Below are positions 8,172-18,547 of a stretch of DNA of 64,000 nt, one piece after another. The stretch's first letter is position 1; each line of letters opens with the position of its first letter. The notes below the pieces were generated by a model. The model did no database searches. It was not told where the DNA came from and saw only the letters and a program-made list of their open reading frames with translations. The stretch comes from Bosea sp. (in: a-proteobacteria). GTDB taxonomy: Bacteria > Pseudomonadota > Alphaproteobacteria > Rhizobiales > Beijerinckiaceae. The position numbers and the translations under genes were made by a program. The stretch is taken from contig JAAVVV010000001.1 of assembly GCA_023910605.1 (NCBI GenBank), forward strand, positions 2,346,698 to 2,410,697. The letters are read 5' to 3'.

Positions 8172-9223
8172 GCACCGCGCAGCAGGACGAGCCGGACAGG
8201 TTGGAAGGGTTTCCCCATCCGCGCGAAGCCAGCGCCCTGTTCGGACATCAGGGCGCACAGGCCGCCATGCTCGACGGCCTGAAAGGCGGCCGGCTGCACC
8301 ACGCCTGGTTGATCGGCGGGCCTGAAGGGATCGGCAAGGCGACCTTCGCCTATCGCATGGCCAAGCATCTTCTTGGAGTGCATTGCGGTGCTGCCGGAGC
8401 CGACGGGATGCCGTTTGTGGACGAGGCCGCGCCAGCATCCCGGCTGGTGGCGCAACTGGCGCATCCCGATCTCGTCGTGCTGCGGCGGCAGCTCCAGCCC
8501 AGAACCGGCACTATCTCAACCCAGATCACGGTCGACCACGCGCGCCGGGCGCTCGACATGTTCGCATCCACCGCCGGGCAGGGCGGGTGGCGCGTGTGCA
8601 TCGTGGACAGCGCCGATGACCTCAACAGCTCGAGCGGCAATGCGCTGCTCAAGGTGATCGAGGAGCCGCCGCCGCGGGCTATCTTTCTCATCGTAGCGCA
8701 CCAGCCGGGCCGCGTTCTGCCCACCATCCGCTCGCGATGCCGCAAGCTGATGCTGAGGCCACTTGCCGAGGGCGAGGTTCTGGATGCGCTGCGGCTCATC
8801 GAGCCGAGCGCGGACGCTGCCGCGATGAAGCAGGCGGCCAGCCTGTCCGATGGGGCCGTGCGCCGGGCGTTGCTGCGGCTTGATCCGGACACTGCCGCGC
8901 TGATCCTCGCCACGAGGGCCGAACTGGACAAGCTGCCGCGCTTTGCGCTCGACGGCGTGATGAAGATCGCCAACCAGATCGCCGGCAAGCGCGGGGAGGC
9001 TGAATCGGCGATTTTTATGGAAACGCTGGAGGATTGGGTCAGCCAGCACATGCACGGCAACATTGCCGCAGGAGCGCATCGCCTTGCGCCCTTGGCGGAG
9101 GTATGGGAGAAGACGAGCCGTTCCGTGCGAGAGACAGAAGCGTTCAATCTCGACCGCCGGGCGCTCGTCTTGTCGATCTTTCATGATCTTGCGGACGCCG
9201 TGTCGCGCTTGCGGGCGGCCTGA
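8168..9223 (+). CDS. holB: DNA polymerase III subunit delta'
   Basis: A 351-residue clamp-loader subunit. The AAA+ core shows a degenerate P-loop (GGPEGIGKATFAY), the sensor-type SSGNALLKVIEEPPPRAIFLIVAH stretch and the SRC motif (TIRSRCRKL) used as an arginine finger in gamma complexes. It also contains the alphaproteobacterial insertion LVVLRRQLQP...ISTQITVDHAR. The ATG overlaps the tmk stop. Metabolic and replication functions here are core rather than accessory. Confidence 0.92.
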   Translation: MSTAQQDEPDRLEGFPHPREASALFGHQGAQAAMLDGLKGGRLHHAWLIGGPEGIGKATFAYRMAKHLLGVHCGAAGADGMPFVDEAAPASRLVAQLAHPDLVVLRRQLQPRTGTISTQITVDHARRALDMFASTAGQGGWRVCIVDSADDLNSSSGNALLKVIEEPPPRAIFLIVAHQPGRVLPTIRSRCRKLMLRPLAEGEVLDALRLIEPSADAAAMKQAASLSDGAVRRALLRLDPDTAALILATRAELDKLPRFALDGVMKIANQIAGKRGEAESAIFMETLEDWVSQHMHGNIAAGAHRLAPLAEVWEKTSRSVRETEAFNLDRRALVLSIFHDLADAVSRLRAA

Positions 9224-9256
9224 CCGCGGGGTCGCCACCTTCGGAACCCGCGTCCC

Positions 9257-10834
9257 ATGAGCTTCGCCGACCCGCACGATCGCCCGAAATTCTACCTGAC
9301 GACCGCGATCGCCTATCCTAACGGCCCGCCGCATATCGGTCATGCCTATGAGGTCGTGGCGGCGGATGCGATTGCCCGGTTCAAGCGGCTCGACGGCTTC
9401 GATGTCTTTGCGATGACCGGGACCGACGAGCATGGCCAGAAGATGCTGCGCACGGCACAGGCGCAGGGAGTTTCGCCCAAGGCCTGCGCAGACGGGCTTG
9501 CGGCCATGTTCAAGGCCATGGGCCCGGCACTGAACCTGTCTTTCGACCGCTTCATCCGCACCACCGATGATGACCACCTGACCTCCACCCAGGCGCTTTG
9601 GCAGCGCATGGAGGCGAGGGGCGACATCTATCTCGGCGGATATTCGGGCTGGTATTCGGTGCGCGACGAAGCCTTCTATGACGAGAAGGAAACCTCGCTG
9701 CTGGCCGACGGCACGCGCCTTGGCGGGCAGGGCACCCCGGTCGAATGGGTGGAAGAGGAAAGCTACTTCTTCCGGCTCTCGGCCTATCAGGACAGGCTTC
9801 TGGCGCTCTATGAGGAGCAGCCGAACTTCATCTCGCCCGACACGCGCCGCAACGAGATCGTCAGCTTCGTCAAGGCAGGGCTCACCGACCTGTCCATCAG
9901 CCGAACAACCTTCGACTGGGGCCTGCCTGTGCCGGGCGCTGCCGGCCATGTGATGTATGTCTGGATCGACGCGCTCAACAACTATCTGACCGGCACGGGC
10001 TTTCCCGATGAGAACAATCCGAGGGCGCGCTACTGGCCGGCCGATGTGCACATCATCGGCAAGGACATCACGCGCTTCCATGCGGTTTACTGGCCCGCTT
10101 TCCTGATGTCGGCCGGGCTGCCGCTTCCACGCCGCGTGTTCGGACATGGATTTCTCCTCAACAAGGGAGAGAAGATGTCCAAATCCGTGGGCAATGTGCT
10201 GGACCCGTTCAATCTGGCCGAGGCTTACGGCGTCGACCAGTTGCGCTACTTCTTCCTGCGCGAGGTGCCATTCGGGCAGGACGGCGCCTATTCGCACGAG
10301 CTCATCGTGAACCGCATCAATGCCGACCTCGCCAATGACTTTGGCAACCTGGCGCAGCGCTCGCTGTCGATGATCAACAAGAACTGCGAGGCGCGCGTGC
10401 CCATGCCGGGCGTCTTCACTCCCGAAGATGAAGCCATGCTCGCGCAGGTCGACTCGCTTCTGGGCAAGGCCCGCAAGGCAATGGAGGATTTCGCGATCCA
10501 CCAGGTTCTGAACGAGGTGTGGGCGGTGGTTGCGGAGGCCAATCGCTATTTCGCGGCGCAGGCTCCCTGGGTCCTGCGCAAGACCGATCCAGCGCGGATG
10601 GAGACGGTGCTCTACGTCACAGCCGAGCTTCTGCGGCAGACCGCGATTCTCGTGCAGCCGGCGATCCCGACTGCGGCCGGCAAACTGCTTGACCTGCTGG
10701 CTGTCGAAGCGGACGCGCGCGACTTCAGCCGGCTTGGCCCCGGGCACCGGCTTGTGCCCGGCGTCGGACTTCCGGCTCCGGTCGGGATTTTCCCGCGTTA
10801 TGTCGAGGCATTGGGCGGGGGCGAAGCGGGCTGA
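9257..10834 (+). CDS. metG: Methionyl-tRNA synthetase
   Basis: A class I aminoacyl-tRNA synthetase charging tRNA-Met. The HIGH motif is at residues 26-29 and KMSKS at about 306-310. The TGTDEHGQK and [11 protein letters not shown] segments are typical. At 525 residues it lacks the C-terminal dimerisation/tRNA-binding domain of longer MetRS enzymes, as is usual in this bacterial group. The start 33 bases after holB and the TGATG junction with tatD place it in the tmk-holB-metG-tatD-MBL transcription unit. Confidence 0.96.
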   Translation: MSFADPHDRPKFYLTTAIAYPNGPPHIGHAYEVVAADAIARFKRLDGFDVFAMTGTDEHGQKMLRTAQAQGVSPKACADGLAAMFKAMGPALNLSFDRFIRTTDDDHLTSTQALWQRMEARGDIYLGGYSGWYSVRDEAFYDEKETSLLADGTRLGGQGTPVEWVEEESYFFRLSAYQDRLLALYEEQPNFISPDTRRNEIVSFVKAGLTDLSISRTTFDWGLPVPGAAGHVMYVWIDALNNYLTGTGFPDENNPRARYWPADVHIIGKDITRFHAVYWPAFLMSAGLPLPRRVFGHGFLLNKGEKMSKSVGNVLDPFNLAEAYGVDQLRYFFLREVPFGQDGAYSHELIVNRINADLANDFGNLAQRSLSMINKNCEARVPMPGVFTPEDEAMLAQVDSLLGKARKAMEDFAIHQVLNEVWAVVAEANRYFAAQAPWVLRKTDPARMETVLYVTAELLRQTAILVQPAIPTAAGKLLDLLAVEADARDFSRLGPGHRLVPGVGLPAPVGIFPRYVEALGGGEAG

Positions 10835-11634
10835 TGCTGATCGACACGCATTGCCATCTCGATTTCCCTGACCTTCTATCCGATGTCGATGCGGTGGTGG
10901 CGCGCGCGCGCGCGGCGGGCGTTGGCCGCATCGTGACGATCTCGACGCATCTGGCGCGCAGGGCAGGCTACATGGCGCTGGCGGATCGCTTTCCCAACGT
11001 GTTCTTCACGGTGGGCACGCATCCGCACAATGCCGCCGACGAGCCCGACGAGACAGCCGAGGCGATCATGGCCTTGTCGCAACATCCCAAATGCGTGGCG
11101 ATTGGCGAAGCCGGCCTCGATTTTCATTATGACAAGAGCCCTCGCGACATCCAGCGTCAGGTTTTCCGGCGTCACATCGCTGCGGCGCGGGGCACGGGGT
11201 TGCCGCTCGTGATCCATGCTCGCGACGCCGACAGCGAGATGATCGGCATCCTGCGCGAGGAACATGCGCAGGGTCCGTTCGGCGCGATCCTGCATTGTTT
11301 TTCGTCTGGGGCGGAGCTGGCGCGCACGGGCGTGGAGCTCGGCTTCTACCTGTCGTTCTCCGGCATCATCACCTTCAAGCGCTCCGCTGAACTGCGCGAG
11401 ATCGCGGCCGCCACGCCGCTTGACCGCCTGCTGGTCGAAACCGACGCGCCCTATCTTGCGCCGGAGCCCTACCGCGGCAAGCGCAATGAGCCCGCCTTTA
11501 TGGTCCGGACCGCAGAGGTGCTGGCGCGCGTCAGGGAAATCGGTGCGACTGAACTCGCGAGCGCAACAAGCGCCAATGCCGAGCGCATCTTCCCCCGCAT
11601 GGCCGCTTTTGCGCGCGACACGGCGGCGGCATGA
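10834..11634 (+). CDS. tatD: TatD-family metal-dependent DNase/hydrolase
   Basis: A 266-residue TIM-barrel hydrolase of the TatD/YcfH family. The metal-binding DTHCHLDF motif opens it. GEAGLDFHYD, LVIHARDAD, ILHCFSSG and LVETDAPYLAPEPYRGK follow in the family order and supply the remaining His, Glu and Asp ligands. Family members are Mg-dependent nucleases or D-amino-acyl-related hydrolases with broad roles. The ATG overlaps the metG stop, and the stop overlaps the next gene's ATG. Confidence 0.92.
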   Translation: MLIDTHCHLDFPDLLSDVDAVVARARAAGVGRIVTISTHLARRAGYMALADRFPNVFFTVGTHPHNAADEPDETAEAIMALSQHPKCVAIGEAGLDFHYDKSPRDIQRQVFRRHIAAARGTGLPLVIHARDADSEMIGILREEHAQGPFGAILHCFSSGAELARTGVELGFYLSFSGIITFKRSAELREIAAATPLDRLLVETDAPYLAPEPYRGKRNEPAFMVRTAEVLARVREIGATELASATSANAERIFPRMAAFARDTAAA

Positions 11635-12452
11635 CGCTGACGGTCACGATCCTCGGCTGCGGCTCGTCTGGCGGGGTGCCGCGGCCGGCCTCCGGCTGGG
11701 GCGAGTGCGATCCAGCCGAGCCGCGCAACCGCCGCCGGCGCTGCGCTATCCTGATCGAGAGGCGCGGGCGCAAGGGTACGACAACGGTGCTCGTCGACGC
11801 CGGCCCGGACCTGCGTGAGCAGTTGATCGGCGTGGGTGTGACAACGCTTGATGGCGTCGTGCTGACCCATGAGCACGCCGATCATTGCCACGGCATCGAT
11901 GATCTTCGCCCCGTGGTGCTGCACATGCGGCGTACGGTGGAAGTTCATATGGATGCCGTCACCAGCGCTGTGATGCTCCAGCGCTTCCGCTACATTTTCG
12001 AGAGCCTTCCAGGCAGTTCCTATCCTCCCATCGCACAGCGCCGCGAGATCGAGGCGGGGCGGCCCTTCAAGGTGGAGGGGAATGGCGGACCTGTCGAGGT
12101 CATGCCCATCGCGGTCGCCCATGGCGACATTGCGGCGCTTGCCATCAAGGTTGGCAAGCTTGTCTACATGCCCGATGTCAGCGGCATCCCTGACGCGGCG
12201 CTCGCGCATCTGGCCGGGCTCGATGTCTGGATCATCGATGCGCTTCGCCACAGGCCGCATCCGTCGCATTTCTCGCTGTCGGACGCGCTGGATTGGATCA
12301 AACGGATGCAGCCGCGTCAGGCGGTGCTCACCAACCTCCACACCGATCTCGACTATGCGACTCTCGCGTCCACCGTGCCCGAGGGCGTCCATGTCGCCCA
12401 TGACGGCATGACCATCGTGCTGGAAGAGGACGGCGCGGTCATCAGCCCTTGA
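11631..12452 (+). CDS. MBL-fold metallo-hydrolase, PhnP-like
   Basis: A 273-residue metallo-beta-lactamase-fold enzyme. It opens with the LGCGSSGGVPRP loop, and the metal site is HEHADHCHGIDDLR at about residues 81-94. Further ligands lie in AVAHGD, YMPDVSG and the C-terminal NLHTDLDY. The pattern matches the PhnP-like phosphodiesterase subgroup regularly found after tatD in Hyphomicrobiales. The physiological substrate is not established there. It is the last gene of the unit and converges on accC. Confidence 0.85.
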   Translation: MTLTVTILGCGSSGGVPRPASGWGECDPAEPRNRRRRCAILIERRGRKGTTTVLVDAGPDLREQLIGVGVTTLDGVVLTHEHADHCHGIDDLRPVVLHMRRTVEVHMDAVTSAVMLQRFRYIFESLPGSSYPPIAQRREIEAGRPFKVEGNGGPVEVMPIAVAHGDIAALAIKVGKLVYMPDVSGIPDAALAHLAGLDVWIIDALRHRPHPSHFSLSDALDWIKRMQPRQAVLTNLHTDLDYATLASTVPEGVHVAHDGMTIVLEEDGAVISP

Positions 12453-12501
12453 GCCGAATGGCCCGCAGTCAGCGGCCCTGGGCCTGTATGCGCCCTGGCG
12501 C

Positions 12502-13854
12502 TTACGGCTCCATGCCGCCAGCGGCCAGGAACTTCTCGAGCCAGTGGATGTCGTAGAGCCCGTTCTGGATGTCCTGGTTACGCACCAGCGTGCGGAACAG
12601 CGGCAGCGTGGTGTCGATGCCGTCGACAACGAACTCGTCGAGTGAGCGACGCAGCCGCATGAGGCACTCGTTGCGGGTGCGGCCATGCACGATGAGCTTG
12701 CCCACCAGCGAGTCGTAATGGGGCGGGATCGTATACCCCTGATAGACAGCCGAATCGACGCGGACGCCCAGCCCCCCCGGCGTATGGAAGGACTGGATGC
12801 GCCCGGGCGAGGGCCGGAACGTCGCCGGGTGTTCGGCATTGACGCGACATTCGATGGCGTGGCCTTCGAGAACGATGTCGCTCTGCTTGATCGACAGCTC
12901 CGCGCCGGCCGCGATCCTGATCTGCTCGTTGACCAGATCGATGCCAGTTATCATCTCCGTCACCGGATGCTCGACCTGGATGCGCGTGTTCATCTCGATG
13001 AAGTAGAAGTTTCCGTCCTCATAGAGGAATTCGATCGTGCCGGCGCCGATGTATTGCAACTCCTGCATCGCCTTCGCGCAGGTCTCGCCGATTTCGGCGC
13101 GCATCGAGGCGTTGAGAGCTGGCGAGGGGCCTTCCTCCCAGACCTTCTGGTGGCGGCGCTGGAGCGAGCAATCGCGCTCGCCCAGATGGATGGCGTGGCC
13201 CTTGCCGTCGCCCAGAATCTGGATCTCGATGTGGCGGGGCCTTTCGAGATATTTCTCGATGTAGACGGCGTCATCCCCGAAAGCGGCCTTCGCCTCGGTC
13301 CGGGCCGTCTGCAGCGCCACCACGAGGTCATCCTCGCTGCGCGCGACCTTCATGCCGCGACCGCCGCCGCCGGCAGCGGCCTTGATGATGACGGGAAAGC
13401 CGATGTCGCGGGCTATCCTCAAGGCTTCCGCATCCTCGGTCACGCCGCCATCCGAGCCGGGCACGCACGGGATGCCAAGACGCCGCGCCGTGCGCTTGGC
13501 CTCGATCTTGTCGCCCATGATGCGGATGTGCTCCGCCTTGGGCCCGATGAACGTGATGTTGTGCGCCGCCAGCATCTCTGCGAAGCGCGCGTTCTCGGAC
13601 AAAAAGCCATAGCCCGGGTGCACGGCATCCGCCCCGGTGATCTCGCAGGCCGCGATCAGCGCGGGCATGTTGAGATAGGATTCGCGGGCGACCGGAGGGC
13701 CGATGCACACGCTCTCGTCGGCGAGGCGCACATGCATGGCCTCTGCGTCGGCGGTGGAGTGCACGGCGACAGTGGCGATGCCCAGTTCCTTCGCGGCGCG
13801 CAGCACACGAAGCGCTATCTCACCCCGGTTGGCGATCAGGATCTTGTCGAACAT
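12502..13854 (-). CDS. accC: Acetyl-CoA carboxylase biotin carboxylase subunit
   Basis: A 450-residue ATP-grasp enzyme that carboxylates the biotin of AccB, the first step of fatty-acid synthesis. The N-terminal [19 protein letters not shown], the ATP-binding [14 protein letters not shown] loop and the [12 protein letters not shown] and [14 protein letters not shown] motifs are all present. Length matches AccC exactly. It starts 13 bases after the accB stop, so the two form an operon on the minus strand together with aroQ and probably the DsbA-like gene. Confidence 0.97.
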   Translation of the reverse strand: MFDKILIANRGEIALRVLRAAKELGIATVAVHSTADAEAMHVRLADESVCIGPPVARESYLNMPALIAACEITGADAVHPGYGFLSENARFAEMLAAHNITFIGPKAEHIRIMGDKIEAKRTARRLGIPCVPGSDGGVTEDAEALRIARDIGFPVIIKAAAGGGGRGMKVARSEDDLVVALQTARTEAKAAFGDDAVYIEKYLERPRHIEIQILGDGKGHAIHLGERDCSLQRRHQKVWEEGPSPALNASMRAEIGETCAKAMQELQYIGAGTIEFLYEDGNFYFIEMNTRIQVEHPVTEMITGIDLVNEQIRIAAGAELSIKQSDIVLEGHAIECRVNAEHPATFRPSPGRIQSFHTPGGLGVRVDSAVYQGYTIPPHYDSLVGKLIVHGRTRNECLMRLRRSLDEFVVDGIDTTLPLFRTLVRNQDIQNGLYDIHWLEKFLAAGGMEP

Positions 13855-13867
13855 GGCCCGGCGCGCC

Positions 13868-14359
13868 CTATTCGATCACGACGAGCGGCTCGCCATATTC
13901 GACCGGCTGACCGTCCTCGACCAGGATGGCCGTGATCGTGCCGGCGCGGGGCGCGACGATTTCGTTGAAGGTCTTCATGGCTTCCACGAGCAGGATCTTC
14001 TCGCCTTCCTTCACCACCGAGCCTATCTCGACGAAGGCTTTCGCATCAGGTGAGGGGCGGCGATATGCGGTGCCGACCATGGGCGACTTGACGGCGCCCG
14101 GATGGAGTGAGGCCGCGCTCTTGCCGGTCTCCGCAGGCGCCGCAGCGGTGGCGACGGGCGCAGGCGCGGCAGGCGCAGGGGTTGGCGCGTGATGGATCGG
14201 GGCCTGCACATGCGCCGTGATGGTGCGCGCCACGCGGATGCGCAGATCGCCTTTCTGGACCTCGATTTCGGTGAGGTCGGTCTCGTTGATGAGTTGCGCG
14301 AGGTCGCGCACCAGATCGGGGTCGAACGGGCTCTTGGTTGCCATGCGAGGGTCTTTCAT
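13868..14359 (-). CDS. accB: Acetyl-CoA carboxylase biotin carboxyl carrier protein
   Basis: A 163-residue biotin carrier. The C-terminal biotinyl domain carries the lysine acceptor in [10 protein letters not shown], a small variation of the common EAMKMMN/EAMKTMN motif. A Pro/Ala-rich flexible linker (about residues 50-80) precedes it, and an N-terminal [19 protein letters not shown] segment is typical of alphaproteobacterial AccB. The ATG at 14359 gives the full N-terminus; an in-frame ATG at 14344 is an alternative. It lies 14 bases downstream of aroQ. Confidence 0.95.
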   Translation of the reverse strand: MKDPRMATKSPFDPDLVRDLAQLINETDLTEIEVQKGDLRIRVARTITAHVQAPIHHAPTPAPAAPAPVATAAAPAETGKSAASLHPGAVKSPMVGTAYRRPSPDAKAFVEIGSVVKEGEKILLVEAMKTFNEIVAPRAGTITAILVEDGQPVEYGEPLVVIE

Positions 14360-14373
14360 GACGGAAGTAAGGA

Positions 14374-14829
14374 TCAGCCTGCCTGCCGGGCTCTGGCTTG
14401 AAGCAAAGGAATGATGGCGTCCAGCGCAAGTTCATAGCTGTGCGCCCCGAAGCCGGCGATCACGCCGGCGCAGACGGCCGCGATGCAGGAATGATGACGG
14501 AATTCCTCACGCGCGTGGACGTTGGACAGATGCACCTCGATCGCCACCGCATCGGAGCCCTTGATGGCGTCGCGAAGCGCAATGGAGGTGTGGGTGTAGG
14601 CGCCGGCGTTGATGATGACGCCCGCGCCTGAGAGTCCTGCCTGCTGGACAAGCGTGACGAGTTCGCCCTCGATGTTGGACTGATGGCAGATGAGCGCAAC
14701 GCCCTTGCCTGCGGCAAGCGTGCCAAGACGCCCTTCGATGTCCGCCAGCGTCGCAGCCCCATAGGTGGCCGGCTCCCGCCGCCCGAGCAGGTTGAGGTTC
14801 GGTCCGTTGATCAGATGGACAGCGAGCAT
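14374..14829 (-). CDS. aroQ: Type II 3-dehydroquinate dehydratase
   Basis: Catalyses the third shikimate-pathway step, 3-dehydroquinate to 3-dehydroshikimate. The 151-residue protein has [16 protein letters not shown] with the catalytic Tyr, the [10 protein letters not shown] loop, [15 protein letters not shown] and the EVHLSN motif. Length and order fit the dodecameric type II enzyme. It is grouped with accB and accC, an arrangement common in Hyphomicrobiales. Confidence 0.95.
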   Translation of the reverse strand: MLAVHLINGPNLNLLGRREPATYGAATLADIEGRLGTLAAGKGVALICHQSNIEGELVTLVQQAGLSGAGVIINAGAYTHTSIALRDAIKGSDAVAIEVHLSNVHAREEFRHHSCIAAVCAGVIAGFGAHSYELALDAIIPLLQARARQAG

Positions 14830-14946
14830 GACGAACTCCCGCGCGGTGAAGGCAATGCCCTCCGCGCCGGCGTCCTCATAGCGGTTCGATCCCCGGAGGG
14901 AAAGGGGATCAGCAAAGCCGGCTGTTGATCGGCCCGTCGCCCGCGC

Positions 14947-15717
14947 TCAGCCGCAATTCGTGCGGCCGCATTTGCGCACGGCAGCGATGCGCGACTTGAT
15001 CTGTTCGACGCCGACAGCGCCAAACACGATCTCGTCGGCAATGACGAAGGCCGGCGTGCCGGTGAGGCCGAGTCGGTCGCCAAGAACCACCGTCTCCTCG
15101 ATGACCGACCGGGTCTCGGCGCTATCCATGTCGCGGCGGAGCTGCTCGACATTGGCGCCGTGCTCCTTGGCCACATCAATGGCCTTCGCGCCGTTGACGC
15201 GGCCGCGCGTGCCCATCAGCGCCACGTGGAAAGCCCAATACTTGTCAGCCTTGAGCTGGTTCTTGGTCGCTACGGCGACGCGGCTGGCCTCCACCGAATC
15301 GGCGCCGAGAACGGGGAAATCCTTCAGCACGACCTTGAGCTTGGGATCGATCTTGATCAGTTCCTGCAGGTCGGTGAGCGAGCGCTTGCAGAAGCCGCAA
15401 TTGTAATCAAAGAACTCCACCAGCGTGACGTCCCCCTGCGGATTGCCCGCCACCGCGCTCTTCGGTGAGTCGAAGATGGCGGCGCGCTCGGTCACAAGGA
15501 CCTGCTTTTGAGCATCCACCTGCGCCTGCTGCTGACGCTTCTCAAGCTCGACCAGCGCCTCCTGGATCAGCTCGGGATTCTTCAGCAGCACATCCTTGAT
15601 GATGAGCTCGATCGCTGCCCTCTGATCGGCCGTGAAGGCCTGCTGGGCCAGAACAGGGGGCGAGAACGCGACAAGGGCCGTCGCGGCGACACAGCTGAGG
15701 GCAAACTGGCGGAGCAT
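14947..15717 (-). CDS. Exported DsbA-family thiol:disulfide oxidoreductase
   Basis: A 256-residue periplasmic thioredoxin-fold protein. A signal peptide ends near VLAQQA. A charged helical segment (about residues 30-75) with ALVELEKRQQQAQ is followed by the DsbA domain with active-site CGFC at C107-C110. The cis-proline region GTPAFVI is present near the C-terminus. Two further cysteines (RKCGRTNCG) end the protein and could form a second disulfide. This matches the ScsC/Com1-like group, which oxidises or isomerises disulfides. It sits upstream of aroQ-accBC on the same strand. Confidence 0.88.
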   Translation of the reverse strand: MLRQFALSCVAATALVAFSPPVLAQQAFTADQRAAIELIIKDVLLKNPELIQEALVELEKRQQQAQVDAQKQVLVTERAAIFDSPKSAVAGNPQGDVTLVEFFDYNCGFCKRSLTDLQELIKIDPKLKVVLKDFPVLGADSVEASRVAVATKNQLKADKYWAFHVALMGTRGRVNGAKAIDVAKEHGANVEQLRRDMDSAETRSVIEETVVLGDRLGLTGTPAFVIADEIVFGAVGVEQIKSRIAAVRKCGRTNCG

Positions 15718-15768
15718 GGAGTTCCTTCAACGAATCGATCGTTGCCTTACGTTATGGAAGCGTCCTTA

Positions 15769-17175
15769 TCACGAACGCGGCGGCCGGTAGTTCACGATGT
15801 CTTCAGCGCGCAACTGCCCCGGCGATCCGACCGGAAGGCGGCGGGCGGCCCGGGCCGCCTGGGTCTGCGCGCTGACGAGATCGCCTTCTATGAAAGCCGC
15901 CTGGGCGGCTGAGAGTTCCGCCATGCCGACATTGCCCTTGCGCGCATAGGCGGTGGCCAGGTGGCGATGGGGATCGGACAGCTCCCGTTCGCGTTGTGCG
16001 GCGTATGAAAGCTCGCGGATGGCTTCGTCGAGCAAGGCTGGCGAGCCGGCCGACAGCAGCGCATGGCCAAGCATGCCGCGAATGAGCCCCGAGGTCGGTG
16101 CGGCACGCGCTGCGCGGCGCAAGGGCTCTATCCCAGCCTGCGCCTGGCCGCTTTCCAGCAGGATCTGGCCACGCAATTCATGAAAATGGGCGTTGGCGGG
16201 TTCGATCCGCAGCAGCACGTCGACGCCGGCGAGCGCTTCCTGGCGCCGTCCGGCCCGATGCGCCGCGATCGCGCGGGCATAGCGCGCGGGCAATGACACG
16301 TCATGCGGCGGGTAGCGCCGCGCAATGCCGTCGCCCCGATCGATGAAGCCGAACAGCTTGGCGCGGGCCAAGGCATGGCGGGCCAAACGCTGGGGCGGCT
16401 CTGCGGCATTGAAATGCGGGCTCGCCTTCGCCAGCGTCTGCAGCTGCGCGATGCGCTCCTGGGGCAGGGGGTGGCTGATCTGGTAAGGGTCGATGCCGCG
16501 CGAGGCGAACATCCCAGACTCGGCGAAGCGCTCGAAGGTGCGAAGCATCCCCCGCGAGCTCTGGCCCGTGGCGTCGAGGAAGCGTACGGCTGCGCGGTCG
16601 GCGGCCTGCTCCTCGCCGCGCTGATACGCCAGAAGGCTGCGGCGCGCCATTTCCGCCCCGCCGGAGAACACGCCGGCCGCGCCCAGGCCCGCGTTGCCGA
16701 CGCGGTCGCCGCTTGTGGCCGCGCCGACGACGGCACCCGCGCCTGCCAGCATGCCAATGGCGGCAAAGATCTGGGCGTTCGAGATTTCCTGCCTGAGCCG
16801 CGCCAGATGGCCGCCGGCAATGTGGCCGGTTTCGTGAGCGATCACGCCGATCACCTCATTGGGCGTCTCGGCATCCATGAGCACACCCACATTCATGAAG
16901 ATGCGGCGGCCATTGGCCACGAAGGCGTTGAAAGTGCGGTCCTGAATGAGGACGATGTCCGTCTGGCTGGCATTGACCCCGGCTGCGCGGAAGATCGGCG
17001 CCGCGTATTCACGCAGCAACTGCTCGATCTCGGTGTCACGCACGATGGAGATGCGCGTGCCAGTGCCCTGCGCGGCGACGGGCTGGGCCATCATCACGCC
17101 AGCAAACAGAGAGGCAGCCGCACAGCGCCAGTTCCAGCCAGCCTTGCGAAGCGATGGGCGTATCCGTCGGTTCAT
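15769..17175 (-). CDS. M48-family metalloprotease with TPR repeats (BepA/YfgC-like)
   Basis: A periplasmic zinc metalloprotease of about 468 residues. The HETGH catalytic helix motif (HEXXH) is at about residues 114-118 counted from the ATG at 17175. The hydrophobic ASLFAGVMMAQPVAAQG segment is its signal peptide. The C-terminal half (about residues 270-460) is alpha-helical and TPR-like, as in BepA, which assists outer-membrane protein assembly and degrades misassembled LptD. The frame is open to an ATG at 17232, but 17175 gives a normal signal peptide. It diverges from the aminotransferase gene. Confidence 0.88.
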   Translation of the reverse strand: MNRRIRPSLRKAGWNWRCAAASLFAGVMMAQPVAAQGTGTRISIVRDTEIEQLLREYAAPIFRAAGVNASQTDIVLIQDRTFNAFVANGRRIFMNVGVLMDAETPNEVIGVIAHETGHIAGGHLARLRQEISNAQIFAAIGMLAGAGAVVGAATSGDRVGNAGLGAAGVFSGGAEMARRSLLAYQRGEEQAADRAAVRFLDATGQSSRGMLRTFERFAESGMFASRGIDPYQISHPLPQERIAQLQTLAKASPHFNAAEPPQRLARHALARAKLFGFIDRGDGIARRYPPHDVSLPARYARAIAAHRAGRRQEALAGVDVLLRIEPANAHFHELRGQILLESGQAQAGIEPLRRAARAAPTSGLIRGMLGHALLSAGSPALLDEAIRELSYAAQRERELSDPHRHLATAYARKGNVGMAELSAAQAAFIEGDLVSAQTQAARAARRLPVGSPGQLRAEDIVNYRPPRS

Positions 17176-17247
17176 CGGGTCATCAGTCTTGAAACGGGCA
17201 TCTCGTCTTCCGGTATAAAGGCTTGAAGGCAAGAATGCGACCGGGCT

Positions 17248-18456
17248 ATGCGGGCCGTGAAGCGAAAGGACACGCAGTTGCCGAAAACCAATCCACTGGG
17301 CCCGCTGGCCATCTCCCGTCGCTCAGGCATGGTTTCACCCTTCATTGTGATGGATGTGATGGCGGAGGCGGCGCAGATCGAGCGTGAGGGCGGCTCGATC
17401 GTGCACATGGAGGTGGGGCAGCCGGGCCATCCCGCTCCCCGGACCGCGCGGGAAGCTGCGGCCCGGGCGCTCTCCGAGGGCAGGGTCGGCTACACCGAGG
17501 CCCTGGGCATCCGGCCGCTGCGCGAGCGCATCGCCCGGCATTATCGCGAGCGGCACGGTGTGTCCGTCGATCCGGCCCACGTCATCGTCACGACCGGCTC
17601 TTCGGGCGGCTTCACGCTTGCCTTTCTTTCGCTGTTCGATCCAGGCCAGCGCGTCGCGATCGCCTCGCCGGGCTATCCCGCCTATCGCAACATCCTGAAG
17701 GCTCTGGGCCTCGACGTCGTTGAGATCGAGACGGGCGCCGAGACGCGCTATGCTTTGTCCGGGGCGCAGATAGCGGCGGCCCATGCCGAGGTGCCCCTTG
17801 CTGGCGTGCTTGCCATGAGTCCCGCCAACCCGACGGGCGTGGTGATGAGCCCGCAAGCCATCGCGGAGCTGTCTTCCGTCTGCCGGCGTCTTGGCATCGC
17901 CTTCATATCCGACGAGATCTACCACGGGCTGACCTATGGCGCCGTTGCGGAGACGGCGCTTCGGCACGATGACGGCGCAATCATCATCAACTCCTTCTCC
18001 AAGTATTTCTGCATGACCGGCTGGCGCGTCGGCTGGATGGTCGTGCCGGAGGCGCTGGTGCGGCCGATCGAGCGCCTGCAGCAGAACCTGTCCATATCGG
18101 TGCCCTATCTCAGCCAGATCGCGGCATTGGCGGCCTTCGACGGACAGGAGGAAATGGAAGCCGTGCGAGAGGGTTACGCGCGCAACCGCGACATCCTGAT
18201 GAACGAGCTGTCCGGCATCGGCCTTGGGCATTTCCTGCCCGTGGATGGGGCCTTCTATGTCTATGCGGATGTATCGGCTCTGACCAATGACAGCATGGAT
18301 TTCTGTCGCCGGGCGATTCGCGAAGCTGGCGTCGCAATAACGCCGGGGCTCGACTTCGACACGCGCAACGGCCACCGCTTCGTGCGCCTGTCCTTTGCCG
18401 GCATCGAAGGCGACATGATCGAGGCATTGCGGCGGCTCCGCGGCTGGCTCGCCTGA
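17248..18456 (+). CDS. Class I/II pyridoxal-phosphate aminotransferase
   Basis: A 402-residue fold-type I aminotransferase. The PLP lysine lies in NSFSKYFCMTGWRVGW (about residue 252). MSPANPTGVVMS and FISDEIYHGLTYG supply the Asn and Asp contacts, and RLSFAG near the C-terminus carries the substrate-carboxylate arginine. The amino-acid substrate cannot be set from sequence; relatives are annotated as aspartate/tyrosine aminotransferases. The N-terminal 25 residues are variable, so the start could be one of several near 17248-17281. A terminator follows the stop. Confidence 0.87.
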   Translation: MRAVKRKDTQLPKTNPLGPLAISRRSGMVSPFIVMDVMAEAAQIEREGGSIVHMEVGQPGHPAPRTAREAAARALSEGRVGYTEALGIRPLRERIARHYRERHGVSVDPAHVIVTTGSSGGFTLAFLSLFDPGQRVAIASPGYPAYRNILKALGLDVVEIETGAETRYALSGAQIAAAHAEVPLAGVLAMSPANPTGVVMSPQAIAELSSVCRRLGIAFISDEIYHGLTYGAVAETALRHDDGAIIINSFSKYFCMTGWRVGWMVVPEALVRPIERLQQNLSISVPYLSQIAALAAFDGQEEMEAVREGYARNRDILMNELSGIGLGHFLPVDGAFYVYADVSALTNDSMDFCRRAIREAGVAITPGLDFDTRNGHRFVRLSFAGIEGDMIEALRRLRGWLA

Positions 18457-18497
18457 GCCGGAAGGCGCGATGCCGAACGCAACTGGCTGCAAATGAA

Positions 18498-18522
18498 AAG
18501 GGCCGCCCATCCGGCGGCCCTT
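18498..18522 (+). terminator. Bidirectional intrinsic terminator
   Basis: A ten-pair hairpin (aagggccgcc / ggcggccctt, five-base loop) lies between the convergent aminotransferase and rne genes. It is preceded by an A run and followed by ttcgc, so it should work better for rne on the minus strand, where a T run follows the stem. Confidence 0.7.
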
Positions 18523-18547
18523 CGCAGTCATGCATTGACGACAACGC

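Noticed and set aside
8516..10747. 743-codon open frame on the minus strand
   Set aside because: Shadow of holB and metG, whose catalytic motifs fix the plus strand as coding.
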